A DNA stretch of 64,000 nt from Purpureocillium takamizusanense (GCF_022605165.1 NC_063071.1:496001-560000), one strand, 5' to 3'; positions 10,278-24,600 are shown, counted from the stretch's first letter. Translations and numbers: made by a program. The notes: generated by a model from the letters alone, not told the origin.

Positions 10278-13200
10278 CACGACGAAGACGAGAAGCTGGT
10301 AGCAAGCAACGTACTGCCGGGGGAGGGGGCACTGGCTTGCGCATGCTCGGGACAGTCCAGTTCGAAGGCGGTGGTGGGGAGAGGCGGGGGACAACTAGGG
10401 ACAATGCCTCTCCGAGAGTCCCTCAGCATGAAGGTATTCCAGAAAGTCCATCTTTCTTGCACGACAATAAATCGCCTGGTGGCCAATTCCTGTATACACA
10501 CGCGTGCAACGTGAGCTAAGCACTATGCGGCCGCCCTTCCATCCCACCTCATGGATTGGGCTGTTCTGGAACCACGTCAAGTAGACAAACCATTGAACAC
10601 AAAACACCAGACCGCCCGCAAACGCGGTGCCGCGTGACCATCTCAAATCACATCGTCATCCCTGGGGTCCCGTGCTTCCTCTGCCCCGGATCGAACCATT
10701 TTCATTTCTCTTTGTTTAAGGTTTGAGGCGGCGTTCGCATCATATCCATAGATACTACTGCTGGTCTATTATCCCTGTGCGACAGGTTCATGCGACCAGC
10801 CCGCCGAGGCAAGACGCTCCCACGGACAGACAGACTTTCGTCGATTACATATAAACCAGCCCCCCTCCCTCTTCTAACGTTTCGCGAGACCTTGCCCGAC
10901 GCAGTACTCCCCCGGCGGACAAGGCCCACAAACCGCTTCACTAATTCCAGGGGTCATCCTTGGCCCCCCACCACCTGTCCCCTCCTCCGCTCTTCCCCGG
11001 TCCACAGTCTGGCCTGCTAGTAGTAGTAGTCCCAGTCTGCCCCAGGTGAACTTTGTCCGGAAGCCCGCTCCTCACCTGCCGAGCGGCGGCGCTGGGGTAT
11101 GTGACGTGGGTCTCCGGCAGAGACGAAGCGTGGGGGAGCACACAGACACACACACACACGTAGTGCGGCGTCGTGGCCGGGCTTGCTTCATGCCGGGCCG
11201 GGCATGAAAGAGAGCAGGACATGCGCGAAGGATTCACCGTGCGGAGAAGTAATGCCGCCAATCGCGAGGGGGCAAGTAAATGTATGTGTGAGGCACTCAA
11301 CACCGTGGCGTCCATCTCGAGACGGCGTGTCCGTTCATCCATCGGCGAGGAGTAACGAGTGTGTGCTGCGACGATCAACAAAGTGAGGGTGGCCGTCGCA
11401 CGCCTTGTATACAGCATCTGTCCTGTTCTTAACTCCTCCAGCCATCCCGTACTCAGGGCCGTCCTTAGCAGCGGCGTCGTGCCCCCAGATTACGGGAAGC
11501 GCTGCGACATTACCGTTGCGGTCAAACTGGGGATGGTGGAAGGCCTGGCGGTTTCGAAACATTCTTATTTTTTTTCGATTCTTTGACATGCCCGCCGTCT
11601 GTGCTGTCGCCGTGGGGGAGCAGTTCTGACAGGCTCCCCAACGGCGTTGCATTCCCCCATATTTTCCCAGTTGCCCGGCTTGGCCTTGTTTTCTGGCCTT
11701 GCCTCTTGGTGCGTGCTGCTGCCCCCGTCATGTTGTCTCGCTCGCAGGGCAGCGTCGCAGCACCAGCACCAGCACCGCGTGTGCTCGCTCGGGCCTCTAC
11801 TTCTGCAGGTTTGTAGCTACTTACGAAGTACTTTCGTACAATTTGCCCTGCCGCTTCATCCAACCGACGCGGCGCGGGGTGAATGAGTGGCTGAGTGTGT
11901 GCGTGTGGTTTGTGTGCGCGCCAGACGCTGATCACGTCATGACAGCACGATGAGGGGTTTGGCGGTACGCAATCATGCAAGCACCAGTATCAGTACATAC
12001 GTACACGAGCTTCTCCCGGGCAAAAGACGTCCGAGCAGCCGTCCAACCGGCATGTCCGTCGGAGTCAAGACCGGGGGGGGGGGCTTTTCTGCGTCCATTC
12101 GCTGTCCCTCTCGCCAACCCGACGACGATGACGGAAGGCACGTCTACACAGATTTTGTACTTGTGTCTGCCACGCCGTGCAAAGCGGCAAAGTAGTAGCC
12201 CCGAGATGGGGGCCACGTGCCGTCCCTCGTGTTTGCCGTCTGTCCGGTGGTTCTTCCCTGCCCATACCAAACGGCCTGGGTCAGTGAATTGTACGCGGTT
12301 GGATTGGCACGAATGTACCGTATACCTCGCGTCCTTTGTTGGAGCTCCGGCTCATCAGCTGGATGAAATCGGAATGAATGCATAGTACTGTACCTCGCAG
12401 TCAGTATCAAAAAGAGAGAGGGCGGACTGATGGCCGCACCGAGTCAGTCACCGAAGCGCCACGGCGCGATTCGATTCCCTCCCCCTGCCATCCAAGCCAT
12501 CCCCCTCCCCCTCCTTCTTGTCCCGCAAGCCCACCGGCTTGGCCCTGCCCTGGCGCCGCAGAGCCCGCCGCGGCCAGACGATCTTGAGCCAAGCGGCCCG
12601 AAGGGGTAATGTGGGCGCCACCAGGAAAGCCCAGCTTACCCCCCCCTGTCTTCTGGCCCCCCCAACCCAACCTTCTCTCCCCACAGTTTCATGCGGGATC
12701 TGGGGATTCCAGTGTGCGCCAGCGGACCTCGAAATGCTGGTGCCTGGGAGCAGACACGCAGAGCCAAGCCAACAAAGGCGCACCATCCCCTCCCCGCCTT
12801 GCCTGCCTCGTGCTCCTTTCCGAATCAACGCCCGCCCGCCCGTCTGGCACGGACTGGCCGCCGAACAAGCCGCCCTGCGTGCTGCTGCTGCTGCCGCCGC
12901 CCAACCGGGCGCCATCGTTCTTCCTCTGCAGTATCATCAGTGGCTGCCGCAGAAAGGGTGGTGTGTGGCAGCTAGCCATCGACATCATATGGCGTCGTCT
13001 ACGGGCGGGTTACGGGCGGGCGAGCGCCTCATGCGCGAAATTGCCGGAATCTCCGACCAACAGGGTCTTGGCAAAGCGTGAGGGGAGGCGCCTTGCCTCT
13101 CGGGGATCATGATCCTCCGGACGCAAGGCCGTGAGCCTTTTGCGCCTGGCTGGGTTTGGTACATGCTGCCCTCGTCGTCGTCGTCGTCGTCGTCGACGTG

Positions 13201-14952
13201 ACGGATGTACCTACTCTGTGCTGTGCCACTTGGTCTTGTGTATGCTCGCAAATGTAGCTGGAGGCTGGCAATTTAGCCGGCCAGCAGTGGCCTGCTCGGC
13301 TTGCTGAATTCCGCCAAGCATAAAAGGTTCAACCCATATGTATGCGCATGGTAGATACCTAGTAAGTACTACTGCAGTTGCTTCTGTAAAGGACAGTACG
13401 GTGCAATCTGGAACCTCACGGGTTCGTTCATCTGGTGGGTTTGGTGTTTTCCCTTTTCCTTTTGGTATGTGCGCGGTGCCTGCCTCCTGTCGTGATTGTC
13501 CTTGCTGCTCGTGTAAGTGCACTCGCCTTGACTTGACAAATAATGCCCCCCCCCCCCCAACGTGACAGACAACGACGAGCTCTCCGGCCAGCGAAGTTGT
13601 TTTTCGTCCCGATTAAATCTCGAGATGATCCAACGCACGCGTAGAGTACTTCATCAGCTCTTTCCTCTACCCTACCGAGTGAGAAACAAACAGCATCCCC
13701 GTCGAGCGACTCCACGAGGGCCCTCACTCACCCCGACCACCAAACACCCAAACAATCACCGTCCATCCCCAACTCACTCGCACTCGGGTGTCTCCGGAAT
13801 CTTTCCCCTGTTCATTTACTGTCCCGGGCGAGCCCGCATCCGACAGAGCGCTTCCTTCCCGGGAACGGATCGTGGAGGCGGGGAGGCGGGAAGCGAGCCG
13901 CGCGCGCGGGGGCCTGGATGGAGGCCGGCGGGGAGCTATCGATGGCTGGGATGCACTGCGTGCGTGCGTGCATGCATGGACGCTGGTAGCAGGGATGATC
14001 AAGTAGGGGAAGCAGCTCGCTGCTGCACAAAAGCGCACGTGGGCGGCGCGGCGCGCAAACACCCATGTATGGACACGGATACATACAAAGGTCAGCGAGG
14101 TGCAGTGCATGCATCATAGAAAACACCTTGATGAGAGAGATGGAGAGAGAGGCGCGATGCGGTGAGCGATTTCGCCGAAGTCACCCCCGTCGAGACCGCC
14201 GCGCTCGGAAGAGGGAAGCATTCGGTTTCCGGGGACGCCAACTGTCCTGACCTGACCTGACCTGACCTACCCCAGGCTTGGACGGTTTCCGGCGTCACAT
14301 CGCGCCGTCAACGGATCACTCCGCCGTCGCCCCCTCTACTACTAACGTTATTACTACTGCCTATCCATCCAGCTTCTCGAATTGGACCCGCATAGTACCC
14401 ATGATAAAGAACGCGATCTAGAATCAAGGGGGGCGTTTCTGATCGTGATCTATAGAACATCAGAGTTGGAGCTCATCTCCAAAATAGAGTAGAGTCGTAG
14501 CGTCATTCCCCGTCTGCGAACATTGAGCAACGAGACACGCTGGTGCCACTCACCATCCCGCGTTTGAGAGGCTGTCCCAAGGGACCGCAGGACATGTGGA
14601 AACATGAACTGTTTTGCCTCAAGCTTGCATGAGAAAGACTGCGCTAGCTCGTCAGAATGGACATGTCACCTGCTACATGACAGGCGCTGCTGGAGTGTTG
14701 CACCGGAGCAGAACATGAGCCGCTTGAGAAAAAGCATTCGTATGTAAAAATCCAATTCCATATCTGAGTGCTCAGTCTTTCGTACTGCCTATGATCTCAA
14801 CTAAATAGACACCTCTGTCTCGACGCTGATACGCCGATGGAATCAGTACCAAGACGCTGATGCTAAACTGAGCCAGGGCTCAACTTTGCCAATCTGTAAC
14901 ATATGAGCAAACACCTTGGCCTGAACCGTGGTCGTCTGAGGTCGTCTCAGCC
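10278..14952. other. Gene-poor region between the zinc-ribbon gene and OPT
   Basis: Frames up to 187 codons occur (for example 12518-13081 and 12609-13112) but are Pro/Arg-rich and overlap one another in several frames, as expected in GC-rich noncoding DNA. Simple repeats include an AC run at 11147-11158, a CGT run at 13173-13197, a C run at 13548-13558 and five CCTGA copies at 14246-14268. The OPT 3' UTR would lie just before 14953. Confidence 0.4.
14246..14268. repeat. 5-bp tandem repeat (CCTGA)n
   Basis: About four and a half perfect copies of CCTGA in noncoding DNA. Confidence 0.7.
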
Positions 14953-17652
14953 CTACGGAAACGTGCCCCTTTCAGGACCGAAATAACCGCGCTCTGGAAT
15001 CGGTAGCCTGCCAATCTGCTTGCCATCCATCCCGGCGCCGCTGACCGTATTGCCCCACCACTTGAGGCTCTTGGGGTGATACGACACGGCAAAGTACATC
15101 ACGAGGGCGCATACCGCCACGCCGACCTGAAGCGCCGCAGACAGCGTGTAGTTGTATTTGGACCACCAGGCCAGCCGATGTCGTGGCAGCCAGTACATGA
15201 AGATAAAGGAGAGGATGAAGCCGGGGGTCTTGTACGACATGTTGGAGGGTGCCCAGTGCTGGATCCCCTGGATGATGAGAATGGGGTTGAGCCACATGAG
15301 CGAGGCGACAAAGGAGAACAGTGTCCTGTCCAGCATTGCAAAAGTGTTGGGTCGTAGTGATTGACGCAGCTTCTCCTTGACCTGCGGGAGGTACCTTGGT
15401 CCGTAGGTCTGGCCCCCGAGAAAGACGACGGAGACAAGCACCCCAATGAGGAAACACCACTTGAGAATCGGGTATAAATGGCCAAACATGCGATTCGACC
15501 CAAGAAGCCCCCACATGAGCGAGTTGGCATAGAGAGGTGCGCCGTCGGCAGCACACGTAAAACGACTCGGCTGGTCAGGGGTGCAGAGTCCCTCGACGTT
15601 GTTCAGGACAAAGTTCTGCGTTCCAACGGCCACGAAGCAGGTGATGATGATGGTGCCAATTTGAGAGCGGAAAACGGCTCGAGGTGCCATCTTGGTATAG
15701 TGAGCCATCTTCTGGTCTTGCACATAATTGTCGCCGTAGCCCGCCAAAGCCCACGAGCCGAGCGTCTGCCCGAAGAGGAAGGCGTTGGGGTTGTTCGGCA
15801 GGAGATAGCCCGTGATAATCTGGACAAGAGTGCCAAGACTCAGATTGGTACCTGTGGTCGCGGAAAGCAGGGACAACGGCACGGCGAAGATGAGGTTGAT
15901 GGCGATGAGGAGAAAGATGAGCCACACCGGAGTGTCGAGGGGGTAAATAGTGACGAAGACACACGAGACAATGATGGCACCAAAGAAGATGACGAGAAAC
16001 CACCAGTCGGGCACCTCCTTGTACCGAGCCATGGTGCGACTGTGCACGTCCATGGCATCTTCGTAGTTACCCTTGCCATAGCGAAGACCTTTGTAGAAGT
16101 CAACGTAGGCTTTGGACACCGTCTTCCATTGGTTAAACATCATATAGAGGAAGTAGACAGGGTAGAAGACGAAGTTGGCGGCGAGAGTGAGAATGTAGCC
16201 GGCCGAGTACAAGGGCATCGAGTACGCTTGGTATTTGGCAGGATCCAGCTTGTTGTTTGTGACCACATTCTGGACCTTGTACGGAGTACCGTCGTTGGCA
16301 AATGCTGACGACGAGTTGATTGGAATGTACGCTGTGTTGTAAGAGTTTTTATAGAAGATGGCGAGAATGATGAGCCCGCCCAAGATGCTGCCGAAGTAAC
16401 TGGTGCACGTGGAGAAGAATGGTTGGGAAAGTGCTGCGTACGACGAGGTAGCCACGTTCCAGTCAAAGGTGGTAATGGGGTTGAAGTAGCCGAGACCCAT
16501 GTTGGAGCCTGTCAGGAGAGCGAGGAGGAAGTTATCGGGGGCGATCCACGTCATCCAATTGAACTGTGACAGCGCGGTGAATAGATAGCCAGGCAGCCAG
16601 TAGTAAACAAACATGCCGGCGGTAGCGTATAGGAAGAACTTGAAGCGCGAGATGGTCCATCCGTTGATGTTCTCGCGCGGTTCTTCTTTGGTGAGGGCCC
16701 TGTTCATGGCAATGATGGGCAGCAAGGTTGGCCACAGCGCCTTGACGGGATACACGCTGAATCGACGGAGGTAGCCGGCGAAACCCATACCCATTAGCTG
16801 GGTGAATAGGGTCAGCATCAGCTGGTACCCGAAAGTGATGAAGTCGAGGCCGTAGTAGACGGGAGACCGCTGCACAAGAATCATGCCGTAGCTGTTGGTC
16901 GTGTAGATGGCAATGTTGTAGGTAATTGTCGCAAACATTTGCTCTTTGAACGTCCAAGGCCCGGGGTTGAGCGTGTGACGCGAGCCAAACGCGGTGAAGC
17001 CCCAATCAGGGAGGATCCTTTCGAGGAACTTGCCGCATGGAAAGAGAAAGATCTGGATAACATAGCTGCCAAGACCTGGCCCCTTGGTGTTCAGTAGCTC
17101 GTCCCACGCCTGTCAGCCCCTGAACCCGGACCTGAACTTACTAATGCCAGGGAATCGCGAGTTGAAGAAGGTCGCGATAAAGGTGCCAATGACAGCCCAT
17201 CCAATGCCGAGGAAGTAAGCGCGAAAGGTTTCGATGGGCACATCATCATCGATGGGGCTGACGACGGCACGCACGCCGGGGTAGGGCGACGAGTGCTTCA
17301 TCATGGTTGCTTCGATGCGCAGGTCGCGGTCATAGAACTCCCCGTACGCCTTCGGTCCTAGAAGCAGCTTGTGCATGCGCTCGCGCATGTCCGAGGGGAA
17401 GTTCCAGTCATCAGAATGGAACTCGAGCGACTCGGAAATGATGGCAATGGCCTCGTCCTCGGACATGTTGTTGATTTTGTCCAGGATATAATCGGCCTCG
17501 CCATTGGGGGCGAGACTCTCCATCATTTCATGGGGGATCTGGTCGCCATAGCGGCTCCTGACGCGGACCAGGCTCGGCTTCTCCTCTGAGACGGCCTGAA
17601 CAGCAGGCGAGCCGTCGGCGTCCTCGACGGTTTCGACCCTGGCGCGAGCCAT
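14953..17652 (-). CDS. OPT-family oligopeptide transporter
   Basis: Two exons on the minus strand: 17652-17142 and 17075-14953, joined by a 66-bp GTAAGT...CCAG intron, giving 877 aa. Other acceptor AGs nearby break the frame; this one restores the family motif RFPGISLGSYVIQIFLFPCG. The first 170 residues are mostly cytosolic and hydrophilic, then many membrane spans follow. Family landmarks include LPDWGFTAFG, NPNAFLFGQTLGSWALAGYGD, QDQKMAHYTK, GLLGSNRMFGHLYPILKW and the C-terminal YWLPRHRLAWWSKYNY. OPT proteins carry small peptides, or in some branches glutathione or metal chelates, across the plasma membrane with protons. The exact substrate is not readable. Length is typical (750-900 aa). 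The gene lies about 1 kb from the first RIP block but is intact. Confidence 0.94.
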
Positions 17653-18600
17653 GTTGGGGACGCAACAAGGGGCGGTGGTTTGAGCCTGGCGGGTTTGATG
17701 GTTTGACAGGAATACGCTTGCTATCACGAGCGTTGCGGGCGAACGCCCCAAGTGGTTCGGATTCAAGGGTGTGCAAGCAAGGCGACGCGGAGGGGCACGA
17801 GGTGATGCACGGAGGTGTCGCGCCGTCAAGTCACCTTATATCGTGCGCGGAGGCGCGGAGTACAAGAGGGACTGCTGTACCTCGGAGGCGTACATGCTTG
17901 AGGTTACAGTACCTGCAAGTCACGCGAAGCGCTTTGTCGCGTGACTTGAGGGTGGACGATGTATCGTGCGCCGTGCATAGTACATTGAGAAGAGAAGCGC
18001 CGCGCCGCGAGGTATGTACATTGCTCAAACCTCGAGGGGAGGCAGGCACTGTACCAGATCGGTAGTGACTGTGCCACCCTGGGGCAGGCGCGCGAATGTG
18101 ATGTCACGAGCGGGTGGACACGACTTGATGGCTCCTTCCTGTCTCAGTCGCGCCTCGTGCCGTGTGGCCGGCGCATCACATCGTGGCGTAGGCAAGAACG
18201 GCAAGGGCGACTGCCCCCTGAGTCTTGAGTCTTGCCTGGGCACGGGCAAGAGCGACGTGGGAGTCCCCCGACCTCCGAGTCTAAGGCACACATGCATGTT
18301 GGCGACGAATTTGGTAGGGAAACCTCCTCCACGCATGCTCATCGCCTCCGCCTCTGCCGTGCTGGCCAGTGCCCCGGCCTCGATCCCCGCGTCCCCTCCA
18401 GAAATTCTCCCCGCCCGTTAGCTTGTCGCCAGCGTACCTCCCCCCTACCCTTTGGCTGAAGTGGCGCCGCCAGATGCCGCGAGCCGAGTCCCGGCTGACT
18501 TGGTACAAGATGCGGATTTGGCTGTGGTGGGGTCGCGCGAGCTAATCTAGATGCCTAGGGTAAGCCGCCCCGAAAGGTCTCGCGACGGTTACGCGACCGA
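17653..18600. promoter_or_regulatory. OPT upstream region with a perfect 12-bp hairpin
   Basis: This GC-normal DNA between the OPT start and the AT block holds a perfect inverted repeat: CAAGTCACGCGA at 17916-17927 and its complement at 17937-17948, with a 9-nt spacer. Short frames across the region are not convincing genes. Base composition switches abruptly near 18600. Confidence 0.45.
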
Positions 18601-18876
18601 GGCGATATATCTAGCAATTTATATCTATAATCTAATTACTAAGAAATAAGAATTTTACTAATATATTATTAATAATAATTATATTTAAAGGAGGGAGAGA
18701 AGTATTTAAAAGTAACCCTTTATTCTTTAGTAATTAATAATATTCTCTAATTATTTTACTATTTATATTTTAATATTACTTAAGATATCTTTAAAATATC
18801 TATTAAATATTATTACCTTAAGTAAATTATAGGTAAGGCTAAATATAATAAATATAATAATAATAAATATAAAAGT

Positions 18877-19115
18877 ATAATTATAATAAAGTACTAAGAT
18901 AGAATATATATATATAGAGACTTAAGTAAAGAATTAAAGCGTATATATAACGCCCCTAAACTATAAGGTATTAAAGTCTATTTAGCTAGCGAACTAAAAT
19001 CTTAAATCTATAAGCTTTAATATTAAAGATAAAGCATTCCTTATAGAATATAAATATATTATTATTTCTATTACTTAATTACTAACTTAATATTTAATAA
19101 ATAAGTTATTATAAT
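18877..19115 (-). repeat. Left degenerate direct repeat, probable LTR of outer Gypsy element
   Basis: About 239 bp here matches 34055-34290 in the same orientation despite heavy decay. Shared words include AATTATAATAAAGTACTAA near the start and CGCCCCTAAACTATA in the middle. Copies flank a decayed minus-strand Gypsy pol, so LTR identity is the simplest reading. Confidence 0.55.
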
Positions 19116-21203
19116 TCTTAAAGCTTCTTTTTAATTACTTTAAGGGTAGCGATAATATCGATAAAAAGCTAAGAAGCTATTATTATTATATATAGTATAA
19201 TATAATAAATAGGCTTATTTATAAAAAGTATTATAAGTATATTTAATATAACCTTTATTACTTTAATATTTACTTTAAAGAAATAAATATAAGTAATATA
19301 AGCTTATATTAAATAGCTTAAAGAGTTAAAGGCTTATAAAATAAAGAAAGGGAATTATAATATTCTTTAAAAAATAAGGAAATATAATATAATATTATTA
19401 AAATATAAATAAAGTATTTTTAAAATATTTAATTATAATATTAAAGTTAAAATTATTAATATTTTAAAATTAAGTTACTTTATTAACCTATAATATTAAT
19501 AAGATTAGCTAAAAGATATAAAATAAGCTTTTATAAATATATTTAAAAAATAAAAATAAAATAAAAAATAGATTATATTTACCTTAAATTATATATATTA
19601 AAAAAGATAAGTAAAATAAGATTATTTCTTTAATAATTAATAAGAAAAATAAAGAGCTTAATTAAAGATAATTTAAGAAAAATTTAAAGACTAAACTTAT
19701 ATATTACTTTAAGATTTAATTAATTATAAAGCTATATTTATAATTTTATATTAAAAAGTAATATAATAAAAATAGTAATTTTAATTAAGTTTAATATTTA
19801 CCTTAATTTAATAAAGAAATATTTTAAATACGCTAATAAAATAAATTATATATTTACTTTCTTTAAGAAATTATATTTAAAGCTTTAAAAATAAATTAAT
19901 TTATAGACTTTAATCGAAAATAAAATATATAAAAATATAATATAAATTATTTAATAAATATAAGATTTTATAAATTATTATATAAAGAAAAAGGAAGCGC
20001 TTATAAATAATATTTATTATATATTTAAGTTTTAATAATAATTTAAGATAAAGAGACTTTAAAAGAATAATTAAAGTATACCTTTTATTACTTTAATAAT
20101 AAGGCTTAATATTATATTTATATAATTTATATTTAAAGCTATAAAACTATAATATTTTAATTATAAAAATAAAAACTACTTTTTATAAGCTTATTTAAAG
20201 CTTTAAAAAATATAGACTATATTATATAATAAGGAAATTATAAGTAATTAAAATAAGTATTTATACTTTAATTTTTAATCCTTTAAAGTAAATAATATAA
20301 TACTATATTATATTAATAATAATTAATAGCTAAATTAAAGTTTAAATAAATATATAACTTAATACTTATTTTAAAGTATATTTAATTAATATTAAATTTA
20401 TATAATAATATTAATTATAAAAAGTTAAAAGGAACTTTTTAACTTTATATAAATTAAATAGATTATATATTCTTTAATATTAAGTTTAAAAAATACCTTT
20501 TATTATAAAAATTAATAAGGGATAAAATTTAAAGTTTTTTTACTATTATATTATTATTAATTAAGACTTAAAAGTAAAGGAATATTTTATTTTTTTAAGT
20601 ATATTTATATTAATAAAATAATAGATCTTCTTTACTTTAATAAATTAAAGATAATAATTTAATATTATTTTAAGACTTAAAAAAGAAATTAATAATAAAT
20701 TAAAAGTAAATAAGTAATAGCTTATTATTTAAATTAATAAGATATAAAGATATCTTTAATATTATTTATATTAATATTTTATTATTTTATAAATCTATTA
20801 ATTATATTATTAATTTTATATTTAATAAGATATTTTTTATAGACCCTTTATTTACCTTTATAAATTAAGCTATAAGAGTTATAAAATTATATTTAAGAAA
20901 ATTAAATTAATAAATAAATCTAACTTTTAAAAAGCTTAATAAATATATTAATCCTCTTTATATTAAAGAAGGATAATAAATTATAATTATATATAAATTA
21001 TTAAGGATTTAATAACGTTTCGATAAAGAATTGCTATATATTACTTTTTATTTTTAAAATTATAAATTATTATAAAGGGGCTTATTATTTCTTAAATATC
21101 GATATTAAAGATATGTATTATTATATTTATATTTAAAAAAGTAAGAAATAAAAGATTATTTTTTATATTTACTATAATTATTTTAAGTATTTAATAATAT
21201 TAT

Positions 21204-21208
21204 TTAAG
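21204..21208. repeat. Target-site duplication TTAAG, left copy
   Basis: TTAAG directly abuts the 5' LTR and is repeated at 28149-28153 directly after the 3' LTR. Confidence 0.8.
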
Positions 21209-21661
21209 TATTATAAACTAACGGTTGGCCGCTAGATAGGCCGGCCCGAGGAAGCCTTATAATAGGGATCCCGTATATATTCATTAGAATCTAAGAGGAA
21301 GATAGGATAGTATTACGTAATGAGATACGTAACCCTAGGATTAGTAGGATCACTATTAAGCTAAGTAAGCTAGCCTCACTTAGATTAGGGGGATCTATAT
21401 TAAGCTAGGTAAGCTAGGCTTACCTGGCTTATTACTAAGCTAACTAATTAGTAAAGAGATAGACGGATATATATACTATAGTTACTACTAGAGTAGATAG
21501 CTAGATCTTTAGTAATTAATCTAAGTATTTAAGTATTTATTACTTAGGTAAGAAGTATAAACCTTCTTAACGGACTTCGTAAATCTTTACTACTCGTTAT
21601 TAAGCCTAACGTACCTCCTAAGTAATAGTAAACCTTAAGATCCCTTTTAGGCTCTATTATA
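21209..21661 (+). repeat. 5' LTR of Gypsy element (453 bp)
   Basis: Begins TATTATAAACTAACGG and ends GGCTCTATTATA. The 3' copy has exactly the same length and ends GGCTCCGTTACA, so the differences at the end are C-to-T or G-to-A changes. The terminal TG is read as TA in both copies, as RIP would produce. Confidence 0.9.
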
Positions 21662-24600
21662 TTTTAATTACTCCTATTCGGTACGTTACTCTTAACGACT
21701 AACGAGTAGTATATCTACCGCTAGCGGCAGTACCTAGAACCCTAGGCAGATGCTTGCTAGTATATAAGCTAAACTTCGATAACTCTATAAATAAGTTCGC
21801 GATAATACCGGAGGAGGAACTCTAGGTATCCTTAAGTTCCCTAAGCCCGAGTCCTATAACGGTTAGAAAGGCAACGTTAGATCCTTCCTAACCTAGGCAA
21901 AGGCTTACCTCTATATAAATAATACTATTACTAGACCCGCTATATAGATACTCTACGTTAGGAATCTCTTAACTAGAAAGGCCTTCGAATAGTAGGAACT
22001 TACCTTAAGGGACTACTTAGATTACGAGAACGACGTAGATAGAGACGAAGAAACTAATAATACCTTTATTAGCTATGCATCCTTCGAATAGCGACTTATA
22101 ACTACTTTCGGAGACCCTAATGAAGAAAGGACTACTATACGTTATCTAAAGAATCTTAGATAGACCGGATCGGCTATATACTATAATCGCGAATTCTAAC
22201 GCTATGCGTCTAAACTTAACCTCGGAGATAATACCCTTATAGAATACTTCTATAATAGACTCTAAGAGGATATAAAAGACGAACTTAATAAAGTCGATAA
22301 GCTAAATAAGTTTAATGAATACGTAAAAATAGTAATTAAGATCGATAATCGCAATTATTAACGTCGATTAAAACGAGGAAATAAAGGGGGGCATTTTACT
22401 AAACCTTACGTACCCTAAGCTAACTAAGGAAGACCCTATCGTTACTGTTCTACGGCCTATAGATACTATAGCGGACCTATAGACCTCGACGCTACCTTAC
22501 GCGACGATAAAAAGTAGAAGACCTACTATAATTATAGGAAGACTAGATATTTTATAAATAAATATCGGTAGAAGAAACGAAACTAGAAACCGGTCCCCGA
22601 ACGATAAGCTTATATAGCTACTAGGGAAGGAGTCCTTAACTACGCAAGCCTTTATTTTTCGGGATATTATAACGACGACTATTAAACCTATAAGTCCGAT
22701 AAAGACGGATCTAGATAGTATCCGAAGAAGCCTAAGGAATGAACTATAGCTATAATACGATAGGACTAACCCCGTCGAAGGGATATCGGAAGACGCCTCG
22801 CTAAAGTACGACGAAGTATTAGCCCTATAATACGGCGATTAATATAGGATTAGGAATACGGGACCTAACTTAATAAACGCTATAATGATCGACCCGAATA
22901 TTATAGGATCGAAACCCTAGAAGGAGAAAGCGATGCATCCTTAGAATACGACTACTATATAAGCTCGTAAGAAGAAGTAGCTCTACTACCCTCTTTCGAG
23001 GGATATAGAGAAGATATCTTAACTATAGAATAACTTCTCGCTATTATCTAATGAGAATACCGAGAGCATTCTCGAACTCGACTAATATAGTACGACTATA
23101 GTTCTCTTTACCTAAACTTACCAGGATATAGATATATCCTATAGTTTAGCTACGTTTACGTACTATATCCCCTATACCTTTAGGATAAGCTAGAATATAA
23201 ATAGATGCCCGCATGACTAATACCTCTCTAAGCGGTACCTAATATTATCTATATAACTTAAGCATTAGAGTATAATATATTAGTAAAGGGTATAGGACGG
23301 AAAGCTAGGTTACGCTACTAACCCTCGGATTAAGCTACCTTAATCTTACCTTCCTATACGAAAGAAACCTTTACCCGCTTATATCGGGAAAGCTTAAATA
23401 GAGGGCCTGACCGACGTATCTTCCCTATGCTATGATTTATAAGAGGAAGCATAACGTAGGAAAATATTAACTAATCTATACTAGAATTAGTTTAAGTATC
23501 CTAGATACTAATGTCTTTTAGGATATAAATAGCTCCCTAAGTAACGGACCTACTGTCGCTAAAAAACTACTAGGTAGGATAATAAGAGGACTGCTATCCT
23601 CTACTAACGAAAGGATCCTTATAAGCATAGAAAACGGAAATTACGAATATCTACTTATACCGATGAATATCGGAGGACGATAAATCTAGGTAATAGTCGA
23701 TAGCGGAGCATAAGGAAACTATATCTCGCCGAATCTCGTTAATAAATTAAGATTGCCTTAGAAATAGAAAGACGAGCCTTACCGACTTAAAACCGTAAAA
23801 GGAGAGTTTATTAGCTATAGCTATAGGGTAGTTAATATAGAGACTACGTACCTCCTAACTATTATTAGCGGAAGATAATATAACTTAAAGCTTAATATTA
23901 CGGATATCTCGATATATTAAGTTATATTAGGGATACCCTAATTGCGGGCGAGTAATCCTAGAGTTAACTAGAGTATAGGCTAACTCTAGTAGGATATATT
24001 AAGAAGCGAATTAATTACTAAAAAGCGGGTTAATTTAAAGAACCGAAATACCCCCTTAAATGAATCTAAATAAGGAGCCCTTAGGATTTACGTAATTACT
24101 AAGGAGCCTAAGCTAATACTTAACGAATAGATTCCCGAGGAATACTATTAGTACGGCAAACTATTTAGCGACGAGCTAGAAACAAGACTTCCAGAATATA
24201 GCCGATAGGACTACGAGATACCCCTAAAGCCTAGAGAAGAACCTAAGTTCTATAAGATCTACCTACTTAACGAAGAAAAAACGAAAGCCCTCGACAACTA
24301 TCTTAAGGAGAACTTAAGGAAAGGATACATTCGACTATTAATATTACTAATAGGATATCCTATCCTATTTATACTAAAGAAAAACGGCAAACTTAGAATA
24401 TATGTAGACTACCGATAACTTAATGACATTATAATTAAGAATCGGTACTTACTACCCTTAATTACGGAATTATAAGATAAGCTCTATAGTATTAACTACT
24501 TTACGATATTAGACTTAAAAGGAGTATATAACCTAATCCGAATTAAGGACGGCGAAGAATAGAAAATAGCCTTTTAGATAAGACGTAGACTATATGAATA

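Noticed and set aside
12518..13112. Overlapping 187- and 167-codon plus-strand ORFs as genes
   Set aside because: Pro/Arg-rich, in two frames at once with minus-strand frames also open; no domain and no splice structure.
15478..16308. 276-codon plus-strand ORF
   Set aside because: Antisense shadow of the OPT transporter.
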